Shown: positions 43,043 through 51,700, numbered from the stretch's first letter. The stretch: 60,071 nucleotides of DNA from CAZFDT01 sp964518335 (GCA_964518335.1 CAZFDT010000027.1:1-60071); one strand, 5' to 3'. Numbers and translations: made by a program. The notes: generated by a model from the sequence alone, not told the origin.

Positions 43043-44239
43043 ATGGCCCCTTCCAGAGAAATGAGCGCCCGCCGCATCAACCCGATCGAGACGATCCACC
43101 TCAGTGCCCGGGACAAGCGGCGCCTGGTGTCCGAGATCAATCAGAACAGCAAGACAGTCCCCGCCCAGATGGACCGACGCAGCCTGCGCGTCGAGTTCAA
43201 CGTGGGGCAACTGGTGGTCACCATCACCCACCCTAACCGGCACGTGGCCGCCTACAGCGTGGCCCCGCGCAACCTCAGCCGCCGCGGCATCGCCTTCATC
43301 CACGGCCAGTTCATCTACGTGGACAGCCCCTGCACCGTCATGATGCCCACCCGCGACGGCAAGTGGGTCAACGTCACCGGCAAGGTCGTCGGCTGTCGCC
43401 ATCTGTCGGGCTTGCTCCACGAGGTTTCCGTGGCGTTCAAAGAGGACATCGACCTCACCGCCTTCATTGATCTCACCGCCGAGCAACAGCAGCGGATCGA
43501 TCTGGAGATCAGCCGCCGACTGACGCCGACCGACGCCAGGACGCCCAGCGACGCGGTGCGCCAGGCGATGCTGGTGATCGACGACATGGCGGTGCGGCGG
43601 CTGGTGAAGCTGTGGCTGCACCAGTTGGGTTTCGAGGCCGCCGAGGTCGAGCCGCAGGACGTGGAGCGATGGACACACGAGCGCGGCTTCGACCTGGTGG
43701 TGATCGACATGCTCGCCGACGTGGGCAAAGGCGACCGGCTGATTCGCAAGCTGACGGCGGCGGGATTCAAGGGCCACATCATGGCGGTCAGCGCCGATGG
43801 CCACGATCGGCAGCGCGGCGAGGCGATGAAGGCCGGCGCCGAGGCGTTCCTGGAGATGCCCTTCACCCACCTGGCGCTGCAGGAGGCGATCGACGCATTG
43901 GCGAAGAAGCCGCCCCACGCCGCTGAGGCGCAGCCCGAGGCGCTCTATCCCTCGATGACCGTCGATCCCCTGATGCGCCCGTTGCTGGAGGAGTTCGTCG
44001 GCACGCTCAACGACTCGGCGAGCCAGTTGGGCGAGGCGCTCAAGGGCCACGATCAGGCCGGCATGTTGCGTTTGTGCCGCCGGCTCAAAGGCTCCGGCGG
44101 GGGCTACGGATTCGAGCCCATCAGCGAGTCGGCCAAGCTCGCCCTCCTGGCGCTCGAAGCCGAGCAGCACAACCTCAGTGACATCAAGGATCGCGTCAAC
44201 GAGCTGATCGCGCTGCTGCAGCGAGCCCGGGCGTCGTGA
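43043..44239 (+). CDS. PilZ - receiver - Hpt protein with degenerate phosphotransfer sites
   Basis: A 398-aa cytoplasmic signalling protein. The PilZ domain (about 40-145) keeps both c-di-GMP motifs: R45-x3-R49 (DRRSLR) and N77-x-S79-x2-G82 (NLSRRG). The receiver domain (about 175-285) has the acidic pair at IDD and the phospho-acceptor Asp222 (VVIDML), but the invariant Lys is Met272 in FLEMPF. An Hpt-like domain (about 305-398) contains CRRLKGSGGGYGF, with Arg346 where the phosphorylated His belongs. It may read c-di-GMP and bind partners without phosphorelay. It is divergent from murE with a 160-bp gap and stands alone. Confidence 0.8.
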   Translation: MAPSREMSARRINPIETIHLSARDKRRLVSEINQNSKTVPAQMDRRSLRVEFNVGQLVVTITHPNRHVAAYSVAPRNLSRRGIAFIHGQFIYVDSPCTVMMPTRDGKWVNVTGKVVGCRHLSGLLHEVSVAFKEDIDLTAFIDLTAEQQQRIDLEISRRLTPTDARTPSDAVRQAMLVIDDMAVRRLVKLWLHQLGFEAAEVEPQDVERWTHERGFDLVVIDMLADVGKGDRLIRKLTAAGFKGHIMAVSADGHDRQRGEAMKAGAEAFLEMPFTHLALQEAIDALAKKPPHAAEAQPEALYPSMTVDPLMRPLLEEFVGTLNDSASQLGEALKGHDQAGMLRLCRRLKGSGGGYGFEPISESAKLALLALEAEQHNLSDIKDRVNELIALLQRARAS

Positions 44240-44264
44240 CCGACCCCTCCGCCGTCACACGCTG

Positions 44265-44723
44265 TCACGCGCCGGCCACGTCGCGCTGGCGCAACTTGAG
44301 CTTGGTGATGTAGCGGTGGTGGTCGCCGGGGTTGTTCTTCTCGATGCGGATGATGTAGGTCACGCCGCTCTGGATCTTGAACGATCCCTGGTTGACGCCG
44401 TTGTTAGGCTCGGTTTCAAAGACATCGGCGCTGGCGGCGGTCTCGATCTCGAACTTGGCGAACGTGCCGCCGAGGCCGCGCACTTTGACCGTCATGCGGC
44501 CGGAGCGCGTGGCGGTGAAGGTGAAGTAGTCGCGGTCGTCGTTGTTCTTGAAGCGTCCCTTGAGCTGGGCGACGCCGGAGGGCGCGTGCAGGGCGAACGC
44601 GGTGGCTTGCGCCTTGTCGTCGTTGGGCTCGACCTCTTTGACCAGGCGTGACTTGGCGATCAGCGGCGCGGACGACAGCAACTGGCGCTGCTCCAGCGCC
44701 TCCAACGTGGCGAACGTACCCAT
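44265..44723 (-). CDS. Exported LEQRQLL protein with one pre-peptidase-C-like domain
   Basis: A 152-aa protein from the ATG at 44723, preceded by AAGGAG. Residues 7-17 read LEALEQRQLLS. One beta-rich domain follows (EVEPNDDKAQATAF ... LKGRFKNNDDRDYFTFTATRSGRMTV), matching each half of the two-domain protein at 23145, with Asp/Asn-rich loops that may bind calcium. It lies 66 bp downstream of rnr on the same strand. Function unknown; secretion is inferred from the motif. Confidence 0.72.
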   Translation of the reverse strand: MGTFATLEALEQRQLLSSAPLIAKSRLVKEVEPNDDKAQATAFALHAPSGVAQLKGRFKNNDDRDYFTFTATRSGRMTVKVRGLGGTFAKFEIETAASADVFETEPNNGVNQGSFKIQSGVTYIIRIEKNNPGDHHRYITKLKLRQRDVAGA

Positions 44724-44789
44724 ATCCAGGCTCCTTCGTTCCCGCCCAATGCGTGGATTGTATGCGTCTGTCGGTCGGCGAGCCATGGT

Positions 44790-47153
44790 TCAGCGGCGGC
44801 GCTTGCCGCGGGGGCCCTTTTTTCGCTTGAGGCGCATGGACTGCTGGTGCGCCTTGCGGGCGCCGGGGGGCTGGGCGCGTTTCTTCTTGTGGGGCCGGGC
44901 GGCGTCGGCCGTGCCGGTGGTCGGGGGGATGATCGCCAGTTCCAGTCGGCGGATGACGGGATCCACCTTGGCGATGCGCACGACGAACGTGTTGCCGATG
45001 CTGATGGTCTTGCCCGAGCCCTGGGCGACGAGCATGCCGGTGGTGGGATTGAGCCGCCAGCGTTCGCCGCGCCACGGCAGGTCGCCGATGCGCACGAAGC
45101 CATCGACGAGGTACTTGTCGAGCTGGACGAAGATGCCTCCGCCGGTGACGCCGGTGACGGTCCCTTCAAAGTCGTCGCCCAGATGCTCGGCGAGCAGTTC
45201 GAGCACGAGGTAAGTGCGCAGATCGCGTTCGGCGGCCTCACTGTTGCGCTCGGTCGCGCTGCAGTGGCGGGCGATCTCGTGGAGGCGCTCCTCGTTGGGC
45301 ACGCGCGCGTCGGCGAGGATGGCGCGGGCAAGCCCCGGATTGGCATCGCGGGGCTTAGCCCCATCATGCAAATGCGGGGCTTGAGCGGCGTCGAGGTAGG
45401 CGTCGAGGCCGCGGTGCACGATCAGGTCGGGGTAGCGGCGGATCGGACTGGTGAAATGGGTGTAGTGCTCGCTGGCGAGGGCGAAGTGGCCGATGAGCAG
45501 GGGGGCGTACTCGGCCTTGCTGAGCGTGCGCAGCACGGCGATGTGGACGGCGCGCTGGGCCGGCTTGCCCCGCACCGAGTCGAGCAACTGCTGCAGTTCC
45601 CGCCGACTGGGCCGCATCGGGATGTTGAACCCCGCCACCCGCGCGAAGTTGCGCAGCTCGCCCACGTCGTGCGCGTCCGGGTCGGGGTGGATCCGCCGCA
45701 CCATCGGCACGTTGAGCTTGACGAACAGTCGGGCCGCCGCCTCGTTGGCCTCGACCATGAACATCTCGATGAGCTTGTGCGTGTACGCGTCGTCCTCCGG
45801 CTGGGCATCGACCACGCGGCCGCTGTCGTCGAAAATCAGCTCCACCTCCGGCAGGTCCAGCACGATCATGCCATGGTCGAACCGGCGCTGGCGGATGATC
45901 TGCGACAGCTCGTTCATCTGCCCGAGCTTTTCCAGCAGCGGACCGCCGTACTTCGGCTCGGTCCTGGCGTGCTTCTTGGCCTCGCGCAGATCACCGTCGA
46001 TCAGCGCCTGGGCCTCCAGGTACGTCAGTCGCTTGGCGCTGCGGATCACCGTGCGGGCAAATCGCTCGCTCACGACGTGGCCCTTGGCGTCGTAACGGAT
46101 GAACGCCGACAGGCAGAAGCGGTTGACGCCTTCCTGCAGCGAGCACACGCCGTTGGACAGCAGCTCGGGCAGCATGGGCACGACCTTGCGCGGCAGGTAG
46201 GTGCTGTTGCCGCGCCGCGTCGCTTCCTTGTCCAGCGCCCCGCCCGGCTGCACGAAGTGCGCCACGTGCGCGATGTGGACGCCCAGCTCCCACGCCGCCT
46301 CGCCTTCCGACAGCCGTCGGATCGAGATCGCGTCGTCGTAGTCCTTGGCGTCGGGCGGGTCGATGGTCAGTATGAACTCGCCGGTGAGATCCTGGCGGTC
46401 GGTCGGGACGCGCTGGTCGTCGAACGCCCGGGCCACGCCGCGCGCCTCGTCGAGACAGTTGGCGGGGAACGCGTCGCTCAGGCCGTGAGCCCGCATCGTC
46501 GCCTGCGTCTCGACATCGGGCTGGCCCTGCTCGCCGAGGACCTCCGTGATCACGCCCTCGGCCAGGCGATCGTCCTCGGGGTAGTGCGTCAGCTCGATGA
46601 CCACCTTGTCGCCGGCCTTGGCGTTCTTGGCGTGCGGGTCGTGGATGACCACCGGGTCGGGCAGGGCCTGGCCATCGACCTGCACGAGCCACCGGCCGCC
46701 CTTCTGCTGCAGGTTGCCCACGTAGTGGCGGTCGGCGCGCTGCAAAATCTGAACCACGCGCCCGATGTAGGGCGATCGCCCTTCGCCGGCGCGACGGCGG
46801 TCGTGCAGCACGCGCGCCCGCACGCGATCGCCCGTCATGGCGTCGCCCGTGTTGCCCTGCGGCACGAACAGATCGCCGTGCTCCATCGCGCTGTCGGGCA
46901 CAAGGAACCCGAACCCGCGCGGATTGAGCCGGAATGTGCCCACCATCTCCCGACCCGGCGGCGGCAGACCCACCGTGTCGGCCTGGCCCAGGAGAATCTG
47001 GCCTTCGTCCACGAGCTTGCGCACCGCCTGCTCGAACGCCTCGAGCTCGGCCTGGTCAATGCTCAGCGTGTCGGCCAGCTCGCGAATCTGCCGCGGGCGA
47101 TAGCGCGGGTCGGCCAGGTGCTCAATGATTTTTCGGCGAAACCGTTCGGTCAT
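44790..47153 (-). CDS. rnr: Ribonuclease R
   Basis: A 787-aa RNase II-family 3'-5' exoribonuclease that degrades structured RNA. An N-terminal winged-helix region precedes two cold-shock domains; the RNB catalytic domain has TIDPPDAKDYDDAIS with the four catalytic Asp residues, HYTHFTSPIRRYPDLIVHR and a later EAAERDLR; an S1 domain (GTVTGVTGGGIFVQLDKYLVDG) follows. The tail is Lys/Arg-rich, as in RNase R. A palindromic element adds APHLHDGAKPRDANPGLA right after the RYPDLIVHRGLDAYL block. Start at 47153 gives the normal N-terminus MTERFRRKIIEHL. Confidence 0.95.
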   Translation of the reverse strand: MTERFRRKIIEHLADPRYRPRQIRELADTLSIDQAELEAFEQAVRKLVDEGQILLGQADTVGLPPPGREMVGTFRLNPRGFGFLVPDSAMEHGDLFVPQGNTGDAMTGDRVRARVLHDRRRAGEGRSPYIGRVVQILQRADRHYVGNLQQKGGRWLVQVDGQALPDPVVIHDPHAKNAKAGDKVVIELTHYPEDDRLAEGVITEVLGEQGQPDVETQATMRAHGLSDAFPANCLDEARGVARAFDDQRVPTDRQDLTGEFILTIDPPDAKDYDDAISIRRLSEGEAAWELGVHIAHVAHFVQPGGALDKEATRRGNSTYLPRKVVPMLPELLSNGVCSLQEGVNRFCLSAFIRYDAKGHVVSERFARTVIRSAKRLTYLEAQALIDGDLREAKKHARTEPKYGGPLLEKLGQMNELSQIIRQRRFDHGMIVLDLPEVELIFDDSGRVVDAQPEDDAYTHKLIEMFMVEANEAAARLFVKLNVPMVRRIHPDPDAHDVGELRNFARVAGFNIPMRPSRRELQQLLDSVRGKPAQRAVHIAVLRTLSKAEYAPLLIGHFALASEHYTHFTSPIRRYPDLIVHRGLDAYLDAAQAPHLHDGAKPRDANPGLARAILADARVPNEERLHEIARHCSATERNSEAAERDLRTYLVLELLAEHLGDDFEGTVTGVTGGGIFVQLDKYLVDGFVRIGDLPWRGERWRLNPTTGMLVAQGSGKTISIGNTFVVRIAKVDPVIRRLELAIIPPTTGTADAARPHKKKRAQPPGARKAHQQSMRLKRKKGPRGKRRR
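45330..45382. repeat. AGCCCC palindrome inside rnr (degenerate copy)
   Basis: Left arm 45330-45356 and right arm 45357-45382 both run from AGCCCC to GGGGCTT; about 21 of 26 positions pair. The right arm shares CATGCAAATGCGGGGCT with the murE copy. It is translated in the same frame, as APHLHDGAKPRDANPGLA. Confidence 0.9.
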
Positions 47154-47236
47154 GGGAAGATTGTCGATTGTTCGCCGCCGCTTGTCGAATGGCCCCGTCC
47201 AGTCGCTACCATGTCCCGGACGCAAGGAACCTCATC

Positions 47237-47650
47237 ATGCCCACCACCAGTGAGATCATCACCGCGGCGGAGAAGCTTGGCGACCTCATCGCCCAGCACG
47301 ACGCGGCGAAAAAGCTCGAGTCGGCGCTCAAGGCCCTGCAGAGCAACGTCGAGTCGCAGCGCGTGCTCAACGACTACAACCGGCACCTGCAGTCCCTGGG
47401 CGAGAAGGAAGCCTCGGGGCGACCCATCGAGGTCGAGGACAAGCGCAAGCTCGAGTCGCTGCAGCGAGCCGTCGTCATGAACCCGCTGCTGCGTCAGTTC
47501 CAGACCGCGCAGATGGACTACGTCGATCTGCTGCGCAAGGTCGATGACGCCATGCTGGGCAGGAGCAGCATCGCGGCGGAGGCCGGCCTGGCCCCGGCGG
47601 GCGGCGGCGCCGAGTCGCCCCTGGTCAATCCCGACCTGTCCGTCCGGTAG
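47237..47650 (+). CDS. YlbF/YmcA-like (Com_YlbF) protein
   Basis: A 137-aa helical protein: TSEIITAAEKLGDLIAQHDAAKKLESALKAL and a second long helix before NPLLRQFQTAQMDYVDLLRKVDDAML. This two-helix pattern with the PIEVEDKRKLESLQ linker is typical of Com_YlbF proteins, which in Bacillus form a complex adjusting RNase Y activity. Residues 112-137 are a Gly/Ala-rich tail. It is divergent from rnr, so a connection to RNA turnover is plausible but unproven. Confidence 0.75.
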   Translation: MPTTSEIITAAEKLGDLIAQHDAAKKLESALKALQSNVESQRVLNDYNRHLQSLGEKEASGRPIEVEDKRKLESLQRAVVMNPLLRQFQTAQMDYVDLLRKVDDAMLGRSSIAAEAGLAPAGGGAESPLVNPDLSVR

Positions 47651-47663
47651 CGCCGCCGACGCG

Positions 47664-48647
47664 TCAGGCGATCGTCGCCAGCATGCCGGCGGTGATGACG
47701 CTGTGCAGCGGTCGCCCGGCGAGCCACGCGGCCACGTCATCGACCGCGTACCGGCCGATGGCGATCGACGGCGGGCCGGCAATGTGCGACGTGAGCATGA
47801 CGTTGGGCAGGCTGCGCAGCGGGCTGTCGGCGGCGGCGGGCTCGGGCTCGGTCACGTCCAGGCAGGCGAAGATGCGGCCACGGCGCAGCTCGGCGATCAA
47901 CGCCGCCTCATCCACGCACCCGCCCCGCGACGTGTTGATGAACGTCGTCCCGTCCCGCATCGCCGCGAACGCCGCCTCGTTCATCAGGTGACGCGTCGCA
48001 TCGATCATCGGCGTGTGCAGCGACACGACATCCGACCGGCGGCACAGCTCGATCACGTCGCTGCACTTGACCGCGCCCATCGCCTGGGCGGCGGCGGCAT
48101 CGACGGTCGGGTCGGCCAGCAGCACGCGGGCGCGCATGGGACGCAACAGGGCGATCACCTGGCGGCCGACCTCCGACGCGCCGATGATCCCCACGGTCGC
48201 CTCGGGCAGGGTGTGCCGCGCCGCGCCGCGCTTGCCCTCACGGTTGAGCCGCGCATCCAGGAACGCCCCGCGCACGCCCAGGATGATCTGTGCGAGCGTG
48301 AACTCGGCGACGGCCTCGGCGATCGCGCCCTTGCAGGAGGCGATCGTCAGGTCGCGCCCGTTCAGGTGCGGGCCGAAGAAATGCTTGACCGAGCCCGCCG
48401 CATGGATCCACAGCTTCAGCTGCGGGCACGCCGCCAGCAGCGTCGCATCGGGGTAGGGCGTGCCCCACGATCCGATGCCGATGGCGCAGCCCCGCAACAG
48501 CTCGATCGCCTCGGACGTGGTGATCCTGTCGTGCTGCGTCGCCCAGTGGACCTCGCCCAGCGCTTCGAGCCGCGCGCGGTCGGCGGGACTCAACAGCGTG
48601 TCGCGCAGCTTCGTGGGGATGACGACGGCAATGCGGCTTGGGGTCAT
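47664..48647 (-). CDS. D-isomer-specific 2-hydroxyacid dehydrogenase family protein
   Basis: A 327-aa NAD(P)-dependent dehydrogenase. TVGIIGASEVGRQVIALL is the Rossmann motif (the usual GxGxxG reads GASEVG), FINTSRGGCVDEAAL has the catalytic Arg, DVTEPEPAAADSPL the Glu and LTSHIAGPP the His. The N-terminal half is shorter and less typical than in glyoxylate reductases. Substrate unknown. The ATG overlaps the phosphoesterase stop (ATGA), making a two-gene operon. Confidence 0.85.
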   Translation of the reverse strand: MTPSRIAVVIPTKLRDTLLSPADRARLEALGEVHWATQHDRITTSEAIELLRGCAIGIGSWGTPYPDATLLAACPQLKLWIHAAGSVKHFFGPHLNGRDLTIASCKGAIAEAVAEFTLAQIILGVRGAFLDARLNREGKRGAARHTLPEATVGIIGASEVGRQVIALLRPMRARVLLADPTVDAAAAQAMGAVKCSDVIELCRRSDVVSLHTPMIDATRHLMNEAAFAAMRDGTTFINTSRGGCVDEAALIAELRRGRIFACLDVTEPEPAAADSPLRSLPNVMLTSHIAGPPSIAIGRYAVDDVAAWLAGRPLHSVITAGMLATIA

Positions 48648-49405
48648 CGTCCTTCCAGCAGCCTTTGGCCAAGGAAATCGTGCAGGTCGGGAATGGTCTT
48701 GACCTTCTCGATGACGGCATCGACGGGGTACTCGACGCGGACGAACTCGACGCGGTCGTCGTAGAGGATGGCGTAGCTGGCGCGGGGGTCGCGGTCGCGG
48801 GGCTGGCCGACGCTGCCGGGGTTGACGATGCAGCGTTCGTCCTCGTGGAAGAGGTACACGCCGTTGAGGTCGGTCGGGGGATAGAAGTCCGGCTCGTCGG
48901 TGAAGACGCCCACGACGTGCGTGTGGCCCACGAAGCACTTGTGATCGATGCGGTCGAAGATCTGCTGCATCTTCGTCGGCGCGGTGATCACGTCGTCGGG
49001 GAAGATGTATTCGTTGATCGGCCGACGGGGCGAGGCATGGACCCACAGCGCGCCGTGGTCGCGCCGCCTGATCTCCAGTCCGCCGAGGAACTCCCACCGC
49101 TGGCGCCGCTTGTCGGCGTCGGGCTCGATCTCGAACTGCCGCCGCGTCCAGAACGCCGCCTGCTCCGCCGACGTGTTGAAGCTCGTCGGCTCGTAAAGCA
49201 CGGCAAAGTCGTGATTGCCCATCAGCGACCACTGGCAGCGCTGCATCACCAGGTCCAGGCACTCGCACGGCTGAGGCCCGTAGCCGACAATGTCGCCCAG
49301 GCACACGATGTTGGCGATGCCGCGCTTGTCGATGTCCGCCAGGACGACCTGCAGGGCGTCGAGGTTGGCGTGGATGTCGCTGATCAGGGCCAGGGGGTAG
49401 GGCAT
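48644..49405 (-). CDS. Calcineurin-like metallophosphoesterase (YfcE/MJ0936 type)
   Basis: A 253-aa dinuclear-metal phosphoesterase with all motifs in order: LISDIHANLDAL, CLGDIVGYGP, LMGNHD, LWVHASP, CFVGHTHVVG and IVNPGSVGQPRD. Such proteins hydrolyse phosphodiesters or act on dinucleotides; substrate is not predictable. The ATG at 49405 lies next to a heptamer palindrome that spans the divergent gap to the GT9 gene. Confidence 0.9.
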   Translation of the reverse strand: MPYPLALISDIHANLDALQVVLADIDKRGIANIVCLGDIVGYGPQPCECLDLVMQRCQWSLMGNHDFAVLYEPTSFNTSAEQAAFWTRRQFEIEPDADKRRQRWEFLGGLEIRRRDHGALWVHASPRRPINEYIFPDDVITAPTKMQQIFDRIDHKCFVGHTHVVGVFTDEPDFYPPTDLNGVYLFHEDERCIVNPGSVGQPRDRDPRASYAILYDDRVEFVRVEYPVDAVIEKVKTIPDLHDFLGQRLLEGR

Positions 49406-49413
49406 GGAAACGC

Positions 49414-49560
49414 GGGTGTCGGGGTTCGGGTGTCGGGTTTCGGGTTGCCCGTCTGGGACTTATAACTTGGACATCCGCGACACAGTTTGAGGATTCGGCG
49501 GCCTTCCGCAAGTTGACTGCCCATGCCCGACACCCCACACCCGACATCCGACACCCGATC
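49414..49560. repeat. Heptamer-array palindrome spanning a divergent promoter gap
   Basis: The left array has GGGTGTC, GGGGTTC, GGGTGTC, GGGTTTC and GGGTTGC (49414-49448). The right array is the CCCGACA/CCCCACA/CCCGACA type (49526-49560). About 75 bp lie between, a larger core than in other copies. The right array encodes the first residues of the GT9 protein (DTPHPTSDTRSP). Confidence 0.8.
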
Positions 49561-50593
49561 CCCCCGCATCCTCATCGTGCGCCCCTCGGCCCTGGGCGAT
49601 GTGGCCCGCACCGTGCCCGCCCTCGTGTCGCTGCGCACGGCGTACCCCGAAGCTCGCATCGACTGGCTGGTCGCCGCGCCCTTTGCCGACGCGGTGCGGC
49701 ATCATCCGATGCTCGACGGGGTGGTCGCGTTCAAGCGTGACCGCTTGGGCCGCTTCGGCTGGACCCCCTCGGGCACGCGCGAGGGGCTGGCGCTGCGGCG
49801 GGCGCTGCGAGACGGACGCTACGACGCCGTGTACGACCTGCAGGGCCTGGCCCGCTCGGGACTCTTCACCTGGCTGACCGGCGCGCCGCGGCGGGTGGGG
49901 TACGCCAATGCACGCGAGGGGGGTTGGCTGGGCTACACGCATCGCCATGCGGTGGCCCCGTCGCTGCACGCGGTGGATCGCATGCTGGGCCTGCTCGAGG
50001 CCGATGGCCTCGCCGTCGAGCGCGACCTGCGGCTGTACGTCAGCGACGCCGATGCCGCCTGGGCGGCTCAACACGTGGCCCCGCCCTATGCCTGCGTGGC
50101 GCCGACGGCGGCGTGGCTGTGCAAGTGCTGGCCGCTGGAGGACTACACCGACATCGCGCGAAGGCTACTGCAGCGATTGCCGCGCGTCGTGATCCTCGCC
50201 ACGCCGTCGGAGCGCGGCTACGTGCAGCCGATGATCGACACGCTGCTGCGCGAGCTGCCCCCCGGCGACGCCCATCGCCTCGCATGTCCCCGCACCAGCG
50301 TCGGGCAGATGATGGCCCTGCTCGCCCGCGCGGTGCTGCTGGTGTGCAACGACTCGGCGCCGCTGCACCTGGCGGGGGGGCTGGCCACGCCCGTGGTCAG
50401 CGTGTTCGGCCCCACCGATCCGGCGCTGGTCGGGCCTTACCCGCACGTCCCGGACGATCCGCGCGTCGTGACGCCGCCGGGCGGCCGCCCCGAAGGCTCG
50501 TACCGCGATCAGGACGATCAGACGCTCATCGCCACCGTGCCCGTCGAGACCGTGTGGGAGCGGGTGCAGGCGCTGCTCGACGCATCGACGTGA
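49523..50593 (+). CDS. Family 9 glycosyltransferase (heptosyltransferase-like)
   Basis: A 356-aa GT9 enzyme. ILIVRPSALGDVARTVPALVSLR is the family opening, VYDLQGLARSGLFTWLTGAPRRVGY follows, and the C-terminal nucleotide-sugar site includes VCNDSAPLHLAGGLATPVVSVFGPTDP. It would transfer a heptose or related sugar to a surface glycolipid core. Residues 1-14 come from the heptamer array; the conserved domain begins at Ile16. It may cooperate with GmhA at 19423, which makes heptose phosphate. Confidence 0.88.
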   Translation: MPDTPHPTSDTRSPRILIVRPSALGDVARTVPALVSLRTAYPEARIDWLVAAPFADAVRHHPMLDGVVAFKRDRLGRFGWTPSGTREGLALRRALRDGRYDAVYDLQGLARSGLFTWLTGAPRRVGYANAREGGWLGYTHRHAVAPSLHAVDRMLGLLEADGLAVERDLRLYVSDADAAWAAQHVAPPYACVAPTAAWLCKCWPLEDYTDIARRLLQRLPRVVILATPSERGYVQPMIDTLLRELPPGDAHRLACPRTSVGQMMALLARAVLLVCNDSAPLHLAGGLATPVVSVFGPTDPALVGPYPHVPDDPRVVTPPGGRPEGSYRDQDDQTLIATVPVETVWERVQALLDAST

Positions 50594-50597
50594 GCGA

Positions 50598-51200
50598 TCA
50601 CGCGTCGCCGGCGCGCTTCTGTCGCCGATCGGTGCGCAGCGCCCGGGCGAACACCACGAGGTAGTCGATCGCCGCCGCCGTCGCCACGCCCGCCGCCGCC
50701 GCGTACAGCACCGGCGTGGCCCGCATCGCCGCCTCCGAGTGCCACTGCAACGACTCGGTCAGCAGGAACGCATAGATGCCCGCCGTCGCCGCCTTGCCCA
50801 GCACGCGCGACGGCATATTGCGGATCGCGTCCCAGCGACGCAGCACCACGATGTAGGCGAAAATCGCCGTCACCGTCACGTCGCGGCACAACAGCAGCAG
50901 CATCGCCCCCACCGACAGCTCGCCCCCGACCGTCAACGTCACCAGCGCCGACAGCACGAACAGCTTGTCCGCCGCACCGTCGAGCAGCCCGCCCTGCCAG
51001 CTCGTGAACCCGAACCGGCGGGCGATGTACCCGTCGAAGAGGTCCGTCAGCGCCGACAGCACGATCGCCGTCGCCCGCCATGACTCGGGCAGGAACGGGA
51101 ACGCCGCCGCCAGCGCCAGCCGCACGCTCGACAGGAAGTTGGGCACCAGAGACAGGACGCTCACACCACCAGCGTACCCGGCGACGCCGCGGCGCACCAT
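50598..51200 (-). CDS. pgsA: CDP-alcohol phosphatidyltransferase, PgsA-like
   Basis: A 200-aa membrane enzyme of phospholipid head-group synthesis. The signature D-x2-D-G-x2-A-R-x8-G-x3-D-x3-D is complete in SALTDLFDGYIARRFGF and GGLLDGAADK. NFLSSVRLALA and several hydrophobic helices fit phosphatidylglycerophosphate synthase, converting CDP-diacylglycerol and glycerol 3-phosphate. The start may be the in-frame GTG at 51164, which drops a 12-residue basic leader. Other CDP-alcohol substrates cannot be excluded. Confidence 0.82.
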   Translation of the reverse strand: MVRRGVAGYAGGVSVLSLVPNFLSSVRLALAAAFPFLPESWRATAIVLSALTDLFDGYIARRFGFTSWQGGLLDGAADKLFVLSALVTLTVGGELSVGAMLLLLCRDVTVTAIFAYIVVLRRWDAIRNMPSRVLGKAATAGIYAFLLTESLQWHSEAAMRATPVLYAAAAGVATAAAIDYLVVFARALRTDRRQKRAGDA

Positions 51201-51502
51201 AGGCCGACAGCCATGATTACCACGCGAACGCTGGCCTGAATCCCGACGTGGCGTCGCACGGGCTCATCTACCCGTCAAGCGTGCGGCAACTGCATCATCT
51301 CACGGCCCGCCCGACCGTCATTCCCCCGCATGCGGGAATCCAGCGATCGCGCGGGGGCGACCTATTCACGCCCGGCCTCGTTGGCGCGACCGACGACCAA
51401 CCTGGATGCCCGCCGCTTTCACGGGAATTCAAGCCCGCCAACGCGTGATCCTCACCGCCATCGCCGAACCCCCGTGTCTGCGTCAGGATCATCGTGAAAG
51501 GA
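51201..51502. other. Non-coding gap holding a palindromic element
   Basis: I see no gene between the PgsA-like start and the DUF2283 remnant. The middle of the gap is occupied by the degenerate GGGAAT-type palindromic element annotated at 51314; the rest shows nothing recognisable. Confidence 0.55.
51314..51432. repeat. Degenerate palindromic element (GGGAAT-type ends)
   Basis: ACCGTCATTCCC ... GCGGGAATCCAG (51314-51343) and CTGGATGCCC ... ACGGGAATTCAAG (51401-51432) face each other across about 57 bp. Similar GTCATTCCCGC / GCGGGAAT elements are dispersed in many bacterial genomes. The right end has lost its GACGG terminus. Confidence 0.65.
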
Positions 51503-51700
51503 TCAGGCGGCGACTTGCTCAAACGACATCGTCGCCACATTCGTCCGCTCCCGCGCGTGCTAGATGGTAATGGCGCAGACGTTCCCATCGGCATCCAGAT
51601 CCAGGACGGTGTTTTCGTCCAGATCGCGCGTTTCCGCTGCCTTCATCGGCTTCAGCTCGATGAACAACGTGTCGGTGTCGTGAAAGTAGGTGACTTTCAT
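51503..51700 (-). pseudogene. DUF2283 gene with in-frame TAG
   Basis: The ATG at 51700 begins MKVTYFHDTDTLFIELK, then DENTVLDLDADGNVCAITI, a recognisable DUF2283 protein. After 46 codons a TAG (51562-51560) interrupts the frame; the next 18 codons, HARERTNVATMSFEQVAA, are the normal family C-terminus, ended by TGA at 51503. A single G-to-T change in a Glu codon (GAG to TAG) explains it, since relatives usually read ITI-E-HA. The start overlaps the preceding DUF4258-like stop as ATGA, so the pair was once an operon. It may be a truncated gene, a pseudogene, or read through. Confidence 0.75.
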
